From NCBI RefSeq assembly GCF_020166415.1, contig NZ_JAIQXV010000013.1:62001-126000 (forward strand): a DNA stretch of 64,000 nt, written 5' to 3'. This stretch comes from Deinococcus multiflagellatus (lineage in GTDB: Bacteria > Deinococcota > Deinococci > Deinococcales > Deinococcaceae). Position 1 is the stretch's first letter; every line of letters begins with the position of its first letter. Below are positions 47,973-57,202 of the stretch, piece after piece. Below the pieces are notes generated by a model. The model saw only the letters and a program-made list of their open reading frames with translations. It ran no database searches and was not told where the DNA came from. The translations under genes were made by a program, and so were the position numbers.

Positions 47973-47978
47973 CGGGCC

Positions 47979-48611
<633 letters not shown>

Positions 48612-49045
48612 TCCAGGAAGGGTGACGGGGAGAGGTGGCGTGCGGGTTCAGGCGTGAATCTGACCACCCCGGGGCAAAACGTCTGCCCTGCATCTGTCCC
48701 CTGTCTCCCCTCGTTCGCCCCAGAGCTGTTAAGGGCAAAACTGGAGGTGGCTCTGGGGTTCGCTCTCACAGCAGAGCCCAGCTGCATTGAGGGTATCTCC
48801 CCTCAATGCAGCTGGGCCGAACGGCGTGAGTCTCTGGAAGAGACAGCGGCAGAAGTGGAATTGAGGGGCGTTCTTGGCCCGAGGGTGGAACTGGCAGCCG
48901 CTGTCAGAACAGCCTTCTTTGGCGCGCCTCTCCCCCATTTTCTGCTGCTGCCCTACGCCCCAAGTTTCCGCCTCTGCGCCGCAGAGCACTGGGCCTCGAT
49001 GAAGGGGAAGGACGCTGGCCCGGCCCGCATCGGCACCCCCACCCG
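48612..49045. other. Intergenic region with perfect hairpin, no gene seen
   Basis: It holds the perfect hairpin 48777-48816 and the inverted exact copy (48843-48866) of the 24-base motif at 12744-12767. No gene recognised. Confidence 0.5.
48777..48816. repeat. Perfect 17-bp inverted repeat (hairpin)
   Basis: Arms 48777-48793 and 48800-48816 are exact reverse complements around a 6-nt loop. It is not followed by a T-run and lies 165 bp after pcp. Confidence 0.75.
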
Positions 49046-49345
49046 CTAGGGAAACGGCGCGCGACCCGGCACCCATGTGCCCTGTTCGCCACCGGCCCAG
49101 TGCCATTCTCCCTCGGCAGGGCGGGCGGCCAGGGCGGCCTGCACCGCCGCCAGGGGCACGCGGCGGGCAAAGCGGGTGCGGGCGTGCCACGCGGCCAGCG
49201 CGGCGCCGGGCTGGGCCGGGCGCAGGCCCCGCAGCGCGGCCCAGGCGCGGTTCACCGCCAGATCGAACAGCGCGGCCGGCACGGCGCCAGCTGGGGCCAC
49301 GCCGTCCGGGTTGGGGTCGGTCAGAAACGGGCGGTCCTGGGGCAC
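49046..49345 (-). CDS. Small protein of unknown function
   Basis: This 99-residue Ala-, Arg- and Trp-rich protein starts at GTG 2 bp after the DinB stop, the last gene of the moxR operon. No signal peptide or family recognised. Codon usage is like its neighbours, and the tight spacing is the main support. Confidence 0.5.
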   Translation of the reverse strand: MPQDRPFLTDPNPDGVAPAGAVPAALFDLAVNRAWAALRGLRPAQPGAALAAWHARTRFARRVPLAAVQAALAARPAEGEWHWAGGEQGTWVPGRAPFP

Positions 49346-49347
49346 GG

Positions 49348-49731
49348 TCAGACCAGCAGGGGGCGCCGGGCCAGCGCCGCGATCTGCCCAGCGTGCCAGA
49401 CGGTGTGCCGGGCCAGGGCCAGCAGGGCGTCCTGCACGGTGGGGCCGGTGGAGCCCAGGGGCCGGGCCAGGGCCTCTGGGGGCAGGGCGCGGGTGGCCGT
49501 CACCTCCCAGGCCATCAGGCGGGTCAGGCCCGCGTCGTCCGGGGGGGGTGCCTGCCCAGCCGCCGCCGTGACCGCCACCCAGGTCTCGTGCTTCACCGCG
49601 CGCAGGTGAGCGGTCAGCGCCGCGACGCGCGGGTGTGGCTGGCCGTCCACCCGCGCCAGGGCCGCGCGCACGCTGTGAGCAGGGCCGTGGTTGGCGTCGT
49701 CCAGCAGCTCGGCCAGGAGGTCCGGGGTCAT
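49348..49731 (-). CDS. DinB-like protein
   Basis: The 127-residue protein is a DinB/YfiT-type four-helix bundle by pattern: His in the first helix (Asn-His-Gly-Pro-Ala-His), His-Glu-Thr-Trp at about 60, and His-Thr-Val-Trp-His-Ala-Gly-Gln-Ile near the C-terminus, which supply a metal site. The family includes bacillithiol-type transferases, but the substrate is unknown. It follows the stop of the gene at 49733 by 1 bp. Confidence 0.7.
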   Translation of the reverse strand: MTPDLLAELLDDANHGPAHSVRAALARVDGQPHPRVAALTAHLRAVKHETWVAVTAAAGQAPPPDDAGLTRLMAWEVTATRALPPEALARPLGSTGPTVQDALLALARHTVWHAGQIAALARRPLLV

Positions 49732-49732
49732 C

Positions 49733-50236
49733 TCAGGCGAGGCGGAAGGCGTCGCCGTCGCGCACAAGGCGGCCCAGGTCCAGCATGCGCGCGGTGACCG
49801 CCTGGGCCTGGGCCTCGGTCAGGGGGCTGCTCGACTGCAGGTCGGCCAGGGTAAAGCGCCCGCCCTTGCGGTGCGCGAGGCGGTACACCATGCGCTCTTG
49901 CACGTCGGCGCGCGGGGCGTGGCCCTGGCGGCGGCCAAACGCGCGCCACACCAGCGCACCTACCACCACCCCCACGAGCAGCGCCAGGGGAATCATGGTG
50001 GCCGCAAAGGCCGGATCGCCCACCTGCGCCCCCAGGGCGTGGAGGTGGCGCTGGGCTTCGGCAATCTGCGCCTCGGTGCCGCTCTCACGCAGGCGCTTTA
50101 GGGCCCCACGCGCGCGCAGGTAAGCAAACACGCCGCCCAGATCGCCGCGCACAAAGGCGGCGCTGTAGGCAATCAGGGCGGCGGCGCACCCGGCAATGGC
50201 GGTCAGCAGGAATTTCTGCACGTTCACGCTGTTCAT
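49733..50236 (-). CDS. Membrane protein with C-terminal winged-helix-like region
   Basis: This 167-residue protein has two hydrophobic segments (about 8-26 and 80-100), a charged stretch between them, and a C-terminal 50-residue region (Arg-Phe-Thr-Leu-Ala-Asp-Leu ... Leu-Asp-Leu-Gly-Arg-Leu-Val-Arg-Asp-Gly) with winged-helix rhythm. ATG 1 bp after the stop of the transglutaminase gene. The function is unknown; the operon suggests envelope-related work. Confidence 0.65.
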   Translation of the reverse strand: MNSVNVQKFLLTAIAGCAAALIAYSAAFVRGDLGGVFAYLRARGALKRLRESGTEAQIAEAQRHLHALGAQVGDPAFAATMIPLALLVGVVVGALVWRAFGRRQGHAPRADVQERMVYRLAHRKGGRFTLADLQSSSPLTEAQAQAVTARMLDLGRLVRDGDAFRLA

Positions 50237-50237
50237 G

Positions 50238-53126
50238 CTACGGGACGCGGCGCCGCCCAACGGTGACTCGGCCCCCGGGGCGCACCCGCCGGGCCGCCGC
50301 GCGGAGCGTGCGCAGCGCAGCTGCCGGATCACCTGGGGCGTAGCGCGCGGCGTGGTAGGCCCGGAGCACCTCGCCCAGCGCCGCTGCTTGGTCCGGCCAC
50401 TGGGCCCCCAGGCGGGCCACGTAGGCGGCGGCTGTCTCCCCTGGGGCGCGCGGTTCCCCCAGGCGCGCGCCCAGGTCGTGCAGGGCGCGGGCCGCCGGGT
50501 CTGCGGGCGCGGCGCGGCGGCGCAGCAGGGCCAGGGCTGGCAGCAGGGTCAGGGCCACCACCGCCGGCAGCAGCAGCAGGTAGGCAGGCTGGCCCACCCC
50601 ACCCAGACCCGCGCGGGCCAGCAGCCCCGCTTGCCGCTCGCCGTCGTAGTCCACGACCAGTTCGTTCCAGCGGTTTTGCAGGGCGTCCAGGCGCAGGCGC
50701 AGCCGGCCCAGGGTGCTGGGGGCCAGCGGCGCGGTGGCGTTCGGGCGGGTCAGGGCAGTTTGCAGCCCGGCCTGCACGCGCGCCGGGGCAATGGCGGCGG
50801 TGGGGTCCACCCGCACCCAGCCCTGGCCCGGCAACCACACCTCGGTCCAGGCGTGGGCGTCGCGCTGGCGCACGATCAGGTAGTCACCCTGGGGGTTCAG
50901 TTCGCCGCCCTGGTAGCCGCCCACCACCCGCGCACTCAGGCCAGCGGCGCGCATCAGAAAGGCAAAGGCCCCGGCGTAGTGCTCGCAAAAGCCGGTGCGG
51001 CTGGTGAACAGGAAAGCGTCAATGCGGTCCTGGGCCGGCAGCGTGGGCGGCGAGAGGGTGTAGGTAAAGCCCCCCTGGCGCAGATAATTCAGGGCCGCCT
51101 GCACCCGGCCTTCGGGGGGCAGACTCTGCCAGGACTGCCCCAGCGCCGCCGCACGCGGGCTCTGGCCCTGCGGCAGGAAGAGGTTGAAATTCAGCCGTGC
51201 GGGGTCCTCCTGGCGGCCCAGCAGCGCCGGGCGGCTTTCCAGTTCCACCCGCCGCCGGGTGGTCACCGGGCGAAAGGTCACGGCCTGAAAGGCACTGGAC
51301 ACAAAGGCCCCGTCCGGCACGCGGCTGGGGGCGTCCAGCGCCAGCAGCCACGGCGTACCGCTGGGTTCCAGGGTCAGGGTGTAGCGCTGCCCCTGGCCTG
51401 TGGCCTCCACGCTGGGGCTGACCCGGCTGCCGCGCACCTGCCGCCACGTCTGGCCGTCGTAGGCTTCGTAGACGGGGCCGCGCCAGTACAGGCTGTTTTG
51501 CGCAGGCACCTCGCCCTGGAACTCGGCGCGGAAGGCCACGGCGTCACTCTGGGCGAGGTTGCTGAATTCCCCGGCGCGAATTTCGCTCGACAGGCCCGAG
51601 ATCGCCTGCCCCTGCACCGGCAGCTGCCACAGCGGCGCGGCCGGGCGCGGGAACAGCACGAACAGCGCCAGGGCCAGCGGCGCGGCCAGCCCCAGCAGGG
51701 TCACGGCGCGGCCCAGGGCGGGGCGGTCCAGCCCAAAGCGGCCCGGCGCCGCCCCCGGCGCGCGCCACGCGGGGGCAGCGGCCAGCAGCAGCGCCGAGGC
51801 CAGCACCGTGTGCGCGGCGGTCAGGGGGCCCTGGCTGAAAAAGTAGTGGGTGCTGGTGGTAAACAGGCCCAGCAGCACCAGCAATTGGCCGTCGCGGCGG
51901 TTGCGGCTCTCGGCCACCTTGAGGGCCAGCAGCAGCGCCAGAAAGGCCGTGCCCGCGTCGCGGCCCAGCAGGGTGCCGTAAACGGCGTTCAGCGCGGCGC
52001 CCCCCGCCACCGCCAGCAGGCCCAGCAGCCACGTGGGCAGGGGCGGCCGGGGGGCGGCCGGGCCCGCGTGGGTGCGCCACAGGGCATGCACCAGCAGCGC
52101 CGCCACCACCGCGCTGAGCCACACCGGCGCGCGCAGGGCGGTGGGGGCCAGGGTGACCGCCAGCGCCAGCAGCGTGCCGCGCAGGGCGGCCGGGTTGGGC
52201 GCTTCGGGGGTGGGGGCCGCCCTGGCCGTCTCCTGGCTGGGCAGCGGGGCGTGCAGGGCCAGGGTACGCTGCGCGGCCAGCGCGTGGGCCTCGCCCTGGC
52301 CCACCGGCAGCTGCGCGCCGGGCAGGTGCAGGGCAAAGGGCACGCCCGCGCGTCCCAGTTCAGTGACCCAGGCGCTCAGGCGCGAGAGCCGGGCTTCCGG
52401 GGGCCCGGCCGTATCGGCCCAGTCCAGCAGGCGGGCGCGGCCCTGCGGGGCGTCGGTTTCGCGGGTCAGCAGGGCGCCGGTGCGCGCCACATGCCGCCAC
52501 GACACCTGCCGGGGCGAGTCGCCGGGGGCGTAGGGCCGCAGCCCTGCAAAGTCCTCGTCGCCCCGGGTGCGGCCGGCGCCCTCGCCCGCGCCGGGCAGGG
52601 TGCGCGCCGGGGCGGGCGGGGCGCCCACCTCGGGCGCGGGGTGCACCAGCAGGGTGAGGGATTCGGGGGCAGGCAGTGGCACCCGCCACAGCCCCAGGCG
52701 GTCATACACCTGCGGCGTGGCCGTCAGGGTCAGCGGGCCCCGGTGCGTCACGGGCAGGGCCAGGGTGGCCTCCAGCGGGCCCCCCACCAGCGGCCACGTT
52801 CCAGTCACCGGGCGCGGGCCGCCCCGCAGGGTCAGGCCCAGGGCGCCGTCGCCCCCGCCGCTGAGCGCCACTTGCACCAGGGCCTCGCCCCCGGCGATCG
52901 CACCGGGCGGCGGCCGCAGGGTCACCACGGCGCCGCGCGCCGCGCGCAGGGCCTGGGTGGCGGTCATGACCCACACGCCGCCCAGCAGAAAGGTCAGGCC
53001 GTAGCCCAGGCTCAGACCGTAGTTCACGCAGCCCACCAGGGTGAGCAGAATCAGCAGCAAAAAGGCCACGCCGAAGCCGGTGGGCCGCAGGGTCAGGGGG
53101 GGCGCCGCCACAACGGGGCCTTTCAA
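50238..53126 (-). CDS. DUF58-transglutaminase fusion protein
   Basis: This 962-residue membrane protein joins two proteins normally encoded separately. Residues about 15-285 form a DUF58 protein: two membrane segments at the start and Leu-Arg-Pro-Tyr-Ala-Pro-Gly-Asp-Ser-Pro-Arg-Gln-Val-Ser-Trp at about 196-210. Residues about 310-500 are a multi-spanning DUF3488-like block. A transglutaminase core follows with the triad Cys714, His758 and Asp774 (Gly-Phe-Cys-Glu-His-Tyr; Ala-His-Ala-Trp; Val-Asp-Pro-Thr), then a last membrane segment and a DUF4129-like tail. It starts TTG overlapping the moxR stop as TTGA. MoxR, DUF58 and TgpA-type proteins typically occur together; the biochemical output is not established. 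Confidence 0.85.
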   Translation of the reverse strand: MKGPVVAAPPLTLRPTGFGVAFLLLILLTLVGCVNYGLSLGYGLTFLLGGVWVMTATQALRAARGAVVTLRPPPGAIAGGEALVQVALSGGGDGALGLTLRGGPRPVTGTWPLVGGPLEATLALPVTHRGPLTLTATPQVYDRLGLWRVPLPAPESLTLLVHPAPEVGAPPAPARTLPGAGEGAGRTRGDEDFAGLRPYAPGDSPRQVSWRHVARTGALLTRETDAPQGRARLLDWADTAGPPEARLSRLSAWVTELGRAGVPFALHLPGAQLPVGQGEAHALAAQRTLALHAPLPSQETARAAPTPEAPNPAALRGTLLALAVTLAPTALRAPVWLSAVVAALLVHALWRTHAGPAAPRPPLPTWLLGLLAVAGGAALNAVYGTLLGRDAGTAFLALLLALKVAESRNRRDGQLLVLLGLFTTSTHYFFSQGPLTAAHTVLASALLLAAAPAWRAPGAAPGRFGLDRPALGRAVTLLGLAAPLALALFVLFPRPAAPLWQLPVQGQAISGLSSEIRAGEFSNLAQSDAVAFRAEFQGEVPAQNSLYWRGPVYEAYDGQTWRQVRGSRVSPSVEATGQGQRYTLTLEPSGTPWLLALDAPSRVPDGAFVSSAFQAVTFRPVTTRRRVELESRPALLGRQEDPARLNFNLFLPQGQSPRAAALGQSWQSLPPEGRVQAALNYLRQGGFTYTLSPPTLPAQDRIDAFLFTSRTGFCEHYAGAFAFLMRAAGLSARVVGGYQGGELNPQGDYLIVRQRDAHAWTEVWLPGQGWVRVDPTAAIAPARVQAGLQTALTRPNATAPLAPSTLGRLRLRLDALQNRWNELVVDYDGERQAGLLARAGLGGVGQPAYLLLLPAVVALTLLPALALLRRRAAPADPAARALHDLGARLGEPRAPGETAAAYVARLGAQWPDQAAALGEVLRAYHAARYAPGDPAAALRTLRAAARRVRPGGRVTVGRRRVP

Positions 53127-54073
53127 GGAATGGGCGTGTCGGCCAGCAGCCGCTCCAGCAGGCCCGGCAGCGGCGTGGCGGGGTCGCGCAGGCTCAGGCG
53201 GTGGGCGGCCAGCGGCACAAAGACCGCCTGCACGTCCTCGGGCAGCACCATGCTGCGCCCGGCCAGATACGCCCAGCCTCTGGCCGCCGCCAGCAGCGCC
53301 AGCAGACCGCGTGGGCTCAGGCCGCCGGCCAGGGCGGGGTGCTCACGGGTGGCGCGGGCCAGCACCTGCAGGTAGTCCAGCAGCGGGGCCGCCGCATGCA
53401 CCCGGTCCACCTCGGCCTGCATGGCCAGCAGCACGGGCGCGCTCAGCACGGCAGGCAGGTCGCGCACCGAGAGGCTGCGCCCGCCGGTTTCCAGCAGCAG
53501 GCGCTCGGCGCGCACGTCGGGGTAGCCCAGGGTGACGGTCATCAGAAAGCGGTCCAGCTGCGCTTCGGGCAGGGGGCTGGTGCCCACGAACGCGGCCGGG
53601 TTCTGGGTGGCAATCACAAAAAAGGGCTGCGGCAGGGGCCGGGTCACGCCGCCTTCGGAGACCTGCCGCTCTTCCATGGCCTCCAGCAGCGCGCCCTGGG
53701 TGCGGGGGGTGGCACGGTTGATCTCGTCGGCCAGCAGCAGTTCGCTGAACACCGGGCCCTCGATAAAGCGGAAGGACGCACTGGGCGCGTCCCACACCGA
53801 GACGCCCGTGAGGTCGGCGGGCAGCAGGTCGGCCGTGAACTGCACGCGGCGAAAGTACAGGCCGCAGGTCCTGGCCAGCGCCTGGGCCAGCGTGGTCTTG
53901 CCCACCCCGGGCTGGTCTTCGATCAGCAGGTGTCCGCGCGCCAGCAGGCAGGTCAGCGCGAGGCGAATCTGGGTGCTTTTGCCCAGAATCACGCCTTCCA
54001 GTTGGGTCACCGCCGCCTGCAACGCCGCCGCGTGGCTGGCGTGCGCAGGTGGGGTCAGCGGCAGGGTGGTCAT
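53123..54073 (-). CDS. MoxR-type AAA+ ATPase
   Basis: The 316-residue MoxR ATPase has Walker A Gln-Pro-Gly-Val-Gly-Lys-Thr-Thr (about 54-61), Walker B Leu-Leu-Leu-Ala-Asp-Glu-Ile-Asn-Arg-Ala (about 117), sensor 1 Ile-Ala-Thr-Gln-Asn-Pro, and the lid domain with Leu-Ser-Pro-Arg-Gly. MoxR proteins are chaperone-like ATPases for assembly of partner DUF58/VWA complexes. The first gene of a five-gene operon, leaderless: TAGGCT followed by seven T and the ATG at 54073. Confidence 0.92.
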   Translation of the reverse strand: MTTLPLTPPAHASHAAALQAAVTQLEGVILGKSTQIRLALTCLLARGHLLIEDQPGVGKTTLAQALARTCGLYFRRVQFTADLLPADLTGVSVWDAPSASFRFIEGPVFSELLLADEINRATPRTQGALLEAMEERQVSEGGVTRPLPQPFFVIATQNPAAFVGTSPLPEAQLDRFLMTVTLGYPDVRAERLLLETGGRSLSVRDLPAVLSAPVLLAMQAEVDRVHAAAPLLDYLQVLARATREHPALAGGLSPRGLLALLAAARGWAYLAGRSMVLPEDVQAVFVPLAAHRLSLRDPATPLPGLLERLLADTPIP

Positions 54074-54080
54074 AAAAAAA

Positions 54081-54086
54081 AGCCTA
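54081..54086 (-). promoter_or_regulatory. -10 TAGGCT, leaderless, for the moxR operon
   Basis: TAGGCT (minus strand), then seven T, then ATG at 54073. Confidence 0.55.
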
Positions 54087-54368
54087 GAGCGCGGCCTCTG
54101 ACAAAACTGCAACGGCGCCTGCAGGCTTCAGAAGAGGTGAAAAAGGGGGTGTGGGCAGTGGGCAAGACATTTAGGCAGGCTGCGTTCACAACCAGGCAGG
54201 CGGTTAACCACCTTATGGTCCGCAGATGAAGCCCGGCCCCCAACGCTGAGCTGGTCGCCCATCGCAGTTGGCTGGGGCGACAGTTGGATGACCATACCAG
54301 AAGTCAGAGACGACGATAGAGAACCGTCTACTGATCACGAATAAGGGTCGACAACCACGCCCAAAAAA

Positions 54369-55130
54369 GTGATTGGGACGGTGATCATGGGCCGTCGCGA
54401 TGTCACTGTACGGCCACTCCCTGCTGCTGTCACGCGCCTCACCCGTTGGATTGCACCGCACCTTCCTCCAACATTGATGCACCGATACGAGAGCGTCACG
54501 GATGCAGCGTTGGTCACGGCCGCGCTTCTCCAGCAGCTGTACAAGGTGCCGCACTTCAGCCGCTGGTGGCGCCTGCACAAACCCAATGCCTGCCCTTACT
54601 GCATCTCAGCGCCCCAGGCCCGCATGCGGTCGGCGCGGTTGACACCGGTCATCAAGCAACGCGCGACCAACGTCCAGAAACTAAACTTCGTTGCGGTGAT
54701 TTCAGAGCCGCTGCCCGTCTCGACCTTCAAACGCGCGCCACGCGGCACATTCCAAAGGGCACGACATGGCTTCACAATCCACGGCCTCAACTCGTACGCG
54801 TGGCGCGCCCTGCACGGCAGGATCGTCAAGTATGAGCTTCAACCTGCATATATGTACGATTTCCGCGTGCTATGTGAGATGAACTGAGATTGGCGTCAAA
54901 GGCGATCAATCCGGCACCTGTCTGACCCCACCGAAGGTCAATGCTAAGCAGGTGGATCCGCGTTGCAAGGACGAAGGCGGCGCTGCAGGAAAGTGTATTG
55001 AGTCTGCGTTCTGGGCCTGGCCGGTACGGGACTGCGCTGGGCACAGGTCAAGACATACCTCAGCCTACGCCTGAAAGAGACAGTGAGCGTCTTGGACCAC
55101 ACCTTGAAGTTCTTCGACCTTGGTCCCTGA
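54369..55130 (+). pseudogene. IS982-family transposase remnant
   Basis: The first frame (to 54887) gives an N-terminal IS982-like segment with Arg-Tyr-Glu-Ser-Val-Thr-Asp-Ala-Ala-Leu-Val-Thr-Ala-Ala-Leu-Leu and, later, Ala-Trp-Arg-Ala-Leu-His-Gly-Arg-Ile-Val. The middle, about 54889-55015, reads in another frame as Ile-Gly-Val-Lys-Gly-Asp, Leu-Thr-Pro-Pro-Lys-Val-Asn. The C-terminal part returns to the first frame at about 55032 as [11 protein letters not shown]. A stop and at least two frame changes make it non-functional. Terminal inverted repeats were not found. Confidence 0.75.
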
Positions 55131-55282
55131 TGCCCATCGCGTCAATTCGTATTCACGCTCATTATCGCCGGCGTCCTGGCGAACTCTCTATACCCTCATA
55201 CCCAGTTTTGACGGGTATTCAGCCTCTTCTCTTGCCGGCTCTGGATGAAAAGTCGGCCACCTCATGCTTGAATAACATTGAG

Positions 55283-55885
55283 ATGAAGATGTTTTTCGTT
55301 CCTGCTCTTGCGTTCAGTGGTGTGATGGTCGGGTGTGCGCCGATGGCGACTGAGACTTCGGCACCTGTGGTTGATCCCATTTTCCATATAGACCAAGAGT
55401 GGGAGGTTGCGTGGCGAGCAGAGCCACTTACTATTCGACCGAACTGGACTTTACCGGTTTGGAAAGAAAAATTCCGGCTTCCAGCCAGGAATATGGGTCG
55501 TAAAGAAGTGGCCGTGTATGATTTTGTCCAGTCGAGTACCGAAACTCTAGATTTCTTTCAAAGAAATGATATCAACACGTTTGTATCCTTTGTCTATAAG
55601 CCGCTTCAGAGCAGCAATAGCTACGCTGCTGCTTCGCTCTTGGAGTCCAGAAAATCCCCTTTCATTCAAAATGAAACTCTACGCTTTAGAACTTGCCTTG
55701 TTCGAAGTCCAAAGAGGATAGAGGTGGGTGAGAGTTTACGCGGGGCATTTTTTGAAAGTGGAGGTTCGTTTAACGTGGACCGAACCAGTATTTACATTGA
55801 TGAAAGCCAGCCTGCGATAAAGCTCTATCTAAATTCTGGAATGGTAGATAAAAGCCAGAATTGCAAGCTTACCCGACTGAAATAG
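55283..55885 (+). CDS. Lipoprotein-like protein in an AT-richer island
   Basis: This 200-residue protein starts with a short signal and a cysteine in a Val-Met-Val-Gly-Cys context (about 17-21), a plausible lipobox. The rest has no recognised family and is rich in Ser, Phe and Lys. Base composition is markedly more AT-rich than the surrounding genes and codons such as AAA, TTT and ATT are frequent, which suggests transfer from outside. TAACAT lies 10 nt upstream of the ATG, compatible with the leaderless pattern. It overlaps the truncated vanZ tail to tail by 17 bp. Confidence 0.6.
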   Translation: MKMFFVPALAFSGVMVGCAPMATETSAPVVDPIFHIDQEWEVAWRAEPLTIRPNWTLPVWKEKFRLPARNMGRKEVAVYDFVQSSTETLDFFQRNDINTFVSFVYKPLQSSNSYAAASLLESRKSPFIQNETLRFRTCLVRSPKRIEVGESLRGAFFESGGSFNVDRTSIYIDESQPAIKLYLNSGMVDKSQNCKLTRLK

Positions 55886-56168
55886 GGCACAGCCAGTCGG
55901 TGCTCCCGGCTTCACGGGGCCGCACGAACGCCTGGCGAATCTCGTCCAGGGCGCCAAACCACGCACACAGCACCAGGGCCGCCGCCGGGCGCCCGGTGGC
56001 CCGCGCCACGCACAGGCCCAGCGCCGCGTAGCTCAGAAAATGAACAGCCCAGTCCCAGGGATGCACCAGCCGGGGCCCGGGGGTCTGCGGCTGGCTGCTG
56101 AAGAACCAGATCAGGACCATGACCACCAGCGCCGGCACCCACCAGCCGGGGCGGGGGCGCGCGCTCAA
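55869..56168 (-). CDS. VanZ-family membrane protein, 3' truncated
   Basis: The 99-residue protein has about three membrane segments and the VanZ-like core: Lys/Arg-rich start, Trp-Phe-Phe-Ser-Ser-Gln-Pro, His-Phe-Leu-Ser-Tyr-Ala-Ala-Leu-Gly, and Asp-Glu-Ile-Arg-Gln-Ala-Phe-Val-Arg-Pro-Arg-Glu-Ala-Gly-Ser-Thr-Asp-Trp-Leu. Family members continue from here with about 15-20 more residues; this one switches to Cys-Pro-Ile-Ser-Val-Gly and stops where the AT-richer island begins. The TTG start overlaps the methylmalonyl-CoA epimerase stop as TTGA. It may be non-functional. Confidence 0.7.
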   Translation of the reverse strand: MSARPRPGWWVPALVVMVLIWFFSSQPQTPGPRLVHPWDWAVHFLSYAALGLCVARATGRPAAALVLCAWFGALDEIRQAFVRPREAGSTDWLCPISVG

Positions 56169-56587
56169 TCGTGCCCCCCGCCGTGCGGGTGCTCCACCAG
56201 CTCAATCAGGGTGCCCTGGCCCCATTTGGGGTGCAAAAAGGCCACGCGCGTGCCCGCCCGCCCCGGCACCGGGGCCTCTTGCAGAAAGCGGGCGCCCCCC
56301 AGCTTCAGGCGGGCCATTTCGGCGTCCAGATCGGCCACGCGGTAGGCGGTGTGGTGCAGGCCCGCGCCCCGCTTGTCCAGAAAGACCGCAATGGGGCTGT
56401 CCGGGCGGGTGGGGGTGAGCAGTTCAATCAAGGTGTCACCCACCTGATAGGCCCGCACACGCACGCCCTGGGTGCCCACCTCCTCGTCGGGGCCTTCGAC
56501 CTTCAGGCCCAGGGCTTCATAGGGCGCGGCCCCAGCGTCCAGGTCCGGGGTGGCGATGGCAACATGGTCCAGCAGCAGCACAGACAT
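56165..56587 (-). CDS. mce: Methylmalonyl-CoA epimerase
   Basis: This 140-residue vicinal-oxygen-chelate protein interconverts (R)- and (S)-methylmalonyl-CoA. It begins Leu-Asp-His-Val-Ala-Ile-Ala-Thr-Pro-Asp-Leu (metal His), has Ile-Glu-Leu-Leu-Thr-Pro, Gly-Leu-His-His-Thr-Ala-Tyr-Arg-Val, and Leu-His-Pro-Lys ... Gly-Thr-Leu-Ile-Glu-Leu-Val-Glu. The start follows TAGCCT by 6 nt. With MeaB (23902) it indicates a propionyl-CoA to succinyl-CoA path. The first gene of an operon with vanZ. Confidence 0.93.
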   Translation of the reverse strand: MSVLLLDHVAIATPDLDAGAAPYEALGLKVEGPDEEVGTQGVRVRAYQVGDTLIELLTPTRPDSPIAVFLDKRGAGLHHTAYRVADLDAEMARLKLGGARFLQEAPVPGRAGTRVAFLHPKWGQGTLIELVEHPHGGGHD

Positions 56588-56593
56588 GCGCGC

Positions 56594-56599
56594 AGGCTA
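56594..56599 (-). promoter_or_regulatory. -10 TAGCCT, leaderless, for mce
   Basis: TAGCCT (minus strand) is 6 nt from the ATG at 56587. Confidence 0.55.
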
Positions 56600-56686
56600 A
56601 TACGAAATGGCCACGAAGCGCCCTACGCAGAGGTCGGAGGAGGCAAAGGGCTTTTCCCACTTCCTACTGCCTACACCCCACTCCCC

Positions 56687-57166
56687 CTACTGCGGGCGCG
56701 CCCGGATATACCAGTGCGCCACCGCGCGCATCACGTCCTTGCTTTCGCCGTCCTGCACGGTCACGTTCACCACCAGCCGGGCCTTACCCTCGCGGGCGAA
56801 GTCGGCGTGGGCGCCCGGCAGGGTCGCCGGGTCGGCCACCTCGGCGCGGGCGGTCAGGTCGCCCTGGGCGCGGTTCACGTAGTGGGTTTCCAGTTTCTCA
56901 ATCAGGGGCACAGCGCTCATCAGCTGCGCGGCAAAGGCCCCGGCAAAGGCGGCGCCACTCACGGCCTCGGCCAACAGGAACTGCACGCCCGCGTGAATGG
57001 TCCCCAGGTGGTTGCGAAAGGGCGCCGTATCGGGCGCCTGCCCGGTGGCCCAGCCCACGCCCACATCGGTAATCTGCACGCCCACGGTGGCGTTCATGGG
57101 AATGTCGTGCAAGGCTTTTTTCACGGCGGCAGCGGCAAAGGCGGGCAGGGCGGCAGACTGGGTCAT
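56687..57166 (-). CDS. Hotdog-fold thioesterase (PaaI/DUF4442-like)
   Basis: The 159-residue protein has a hotdog rhythm: Phe-Arg-Asn-His-Leu-Gly-Thr-Ile-His-Ala-Gly (about 51-61), typical of PaaI-type acyl-CoA thioesterases, then a helix and Tyr-Val-Asn-Arg-Ala-Gln-Gly-Asp-Leu. It would hydrolyse acyl-CoA. CGGAGG lies upstream of the ATG; a TATACT -10 and a palindrome lie in the leader, so it is probably regulated. Confidence 0.8.
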   Translation of the reverse strand: MTQSAALPAFAAAAVKKALHDIPMNATVGVQITDVGVGWATGQAPDTAPFRNHLGTIHAGVQFLLAEAVSGAAFAGAFAAQLMSAVPLIEKLETHYVNRAQGDLTARAEVADPATLPGAHADFAREGKARLVVNVTVQDGESKDVMRAVAHWYIRARPQ

Positions 57167-57187
57167 GGGGGAAACCTCCGGGTGAAT

Positions 57188-57202
57188 TTGAACTCAGTCC
57201 AA
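57188..57202. promoter_or_regulatory. Operator-like palindrome at the thioesterase promoter
   Basis: TTGAACT-C-AGTCCAA is a palindrome with one mismatch, placed directly after the TATACT -10 on the minus strand. A regulator bound here would block transcription of the thioesterase. Confidence 0.5.

Noticed and set aside
50196..53375. 1059-codon plus-strand open frame
   Set aside because: Antisense shadow of the transglutaminase fusion gene.
54226..54249. ATG mini-ORF 6 nt after TATGGT
   Set aside because: It has the leaderless spacing, but its stop does not overlap any gene and the region is insertion-sequence debris; probably chance.
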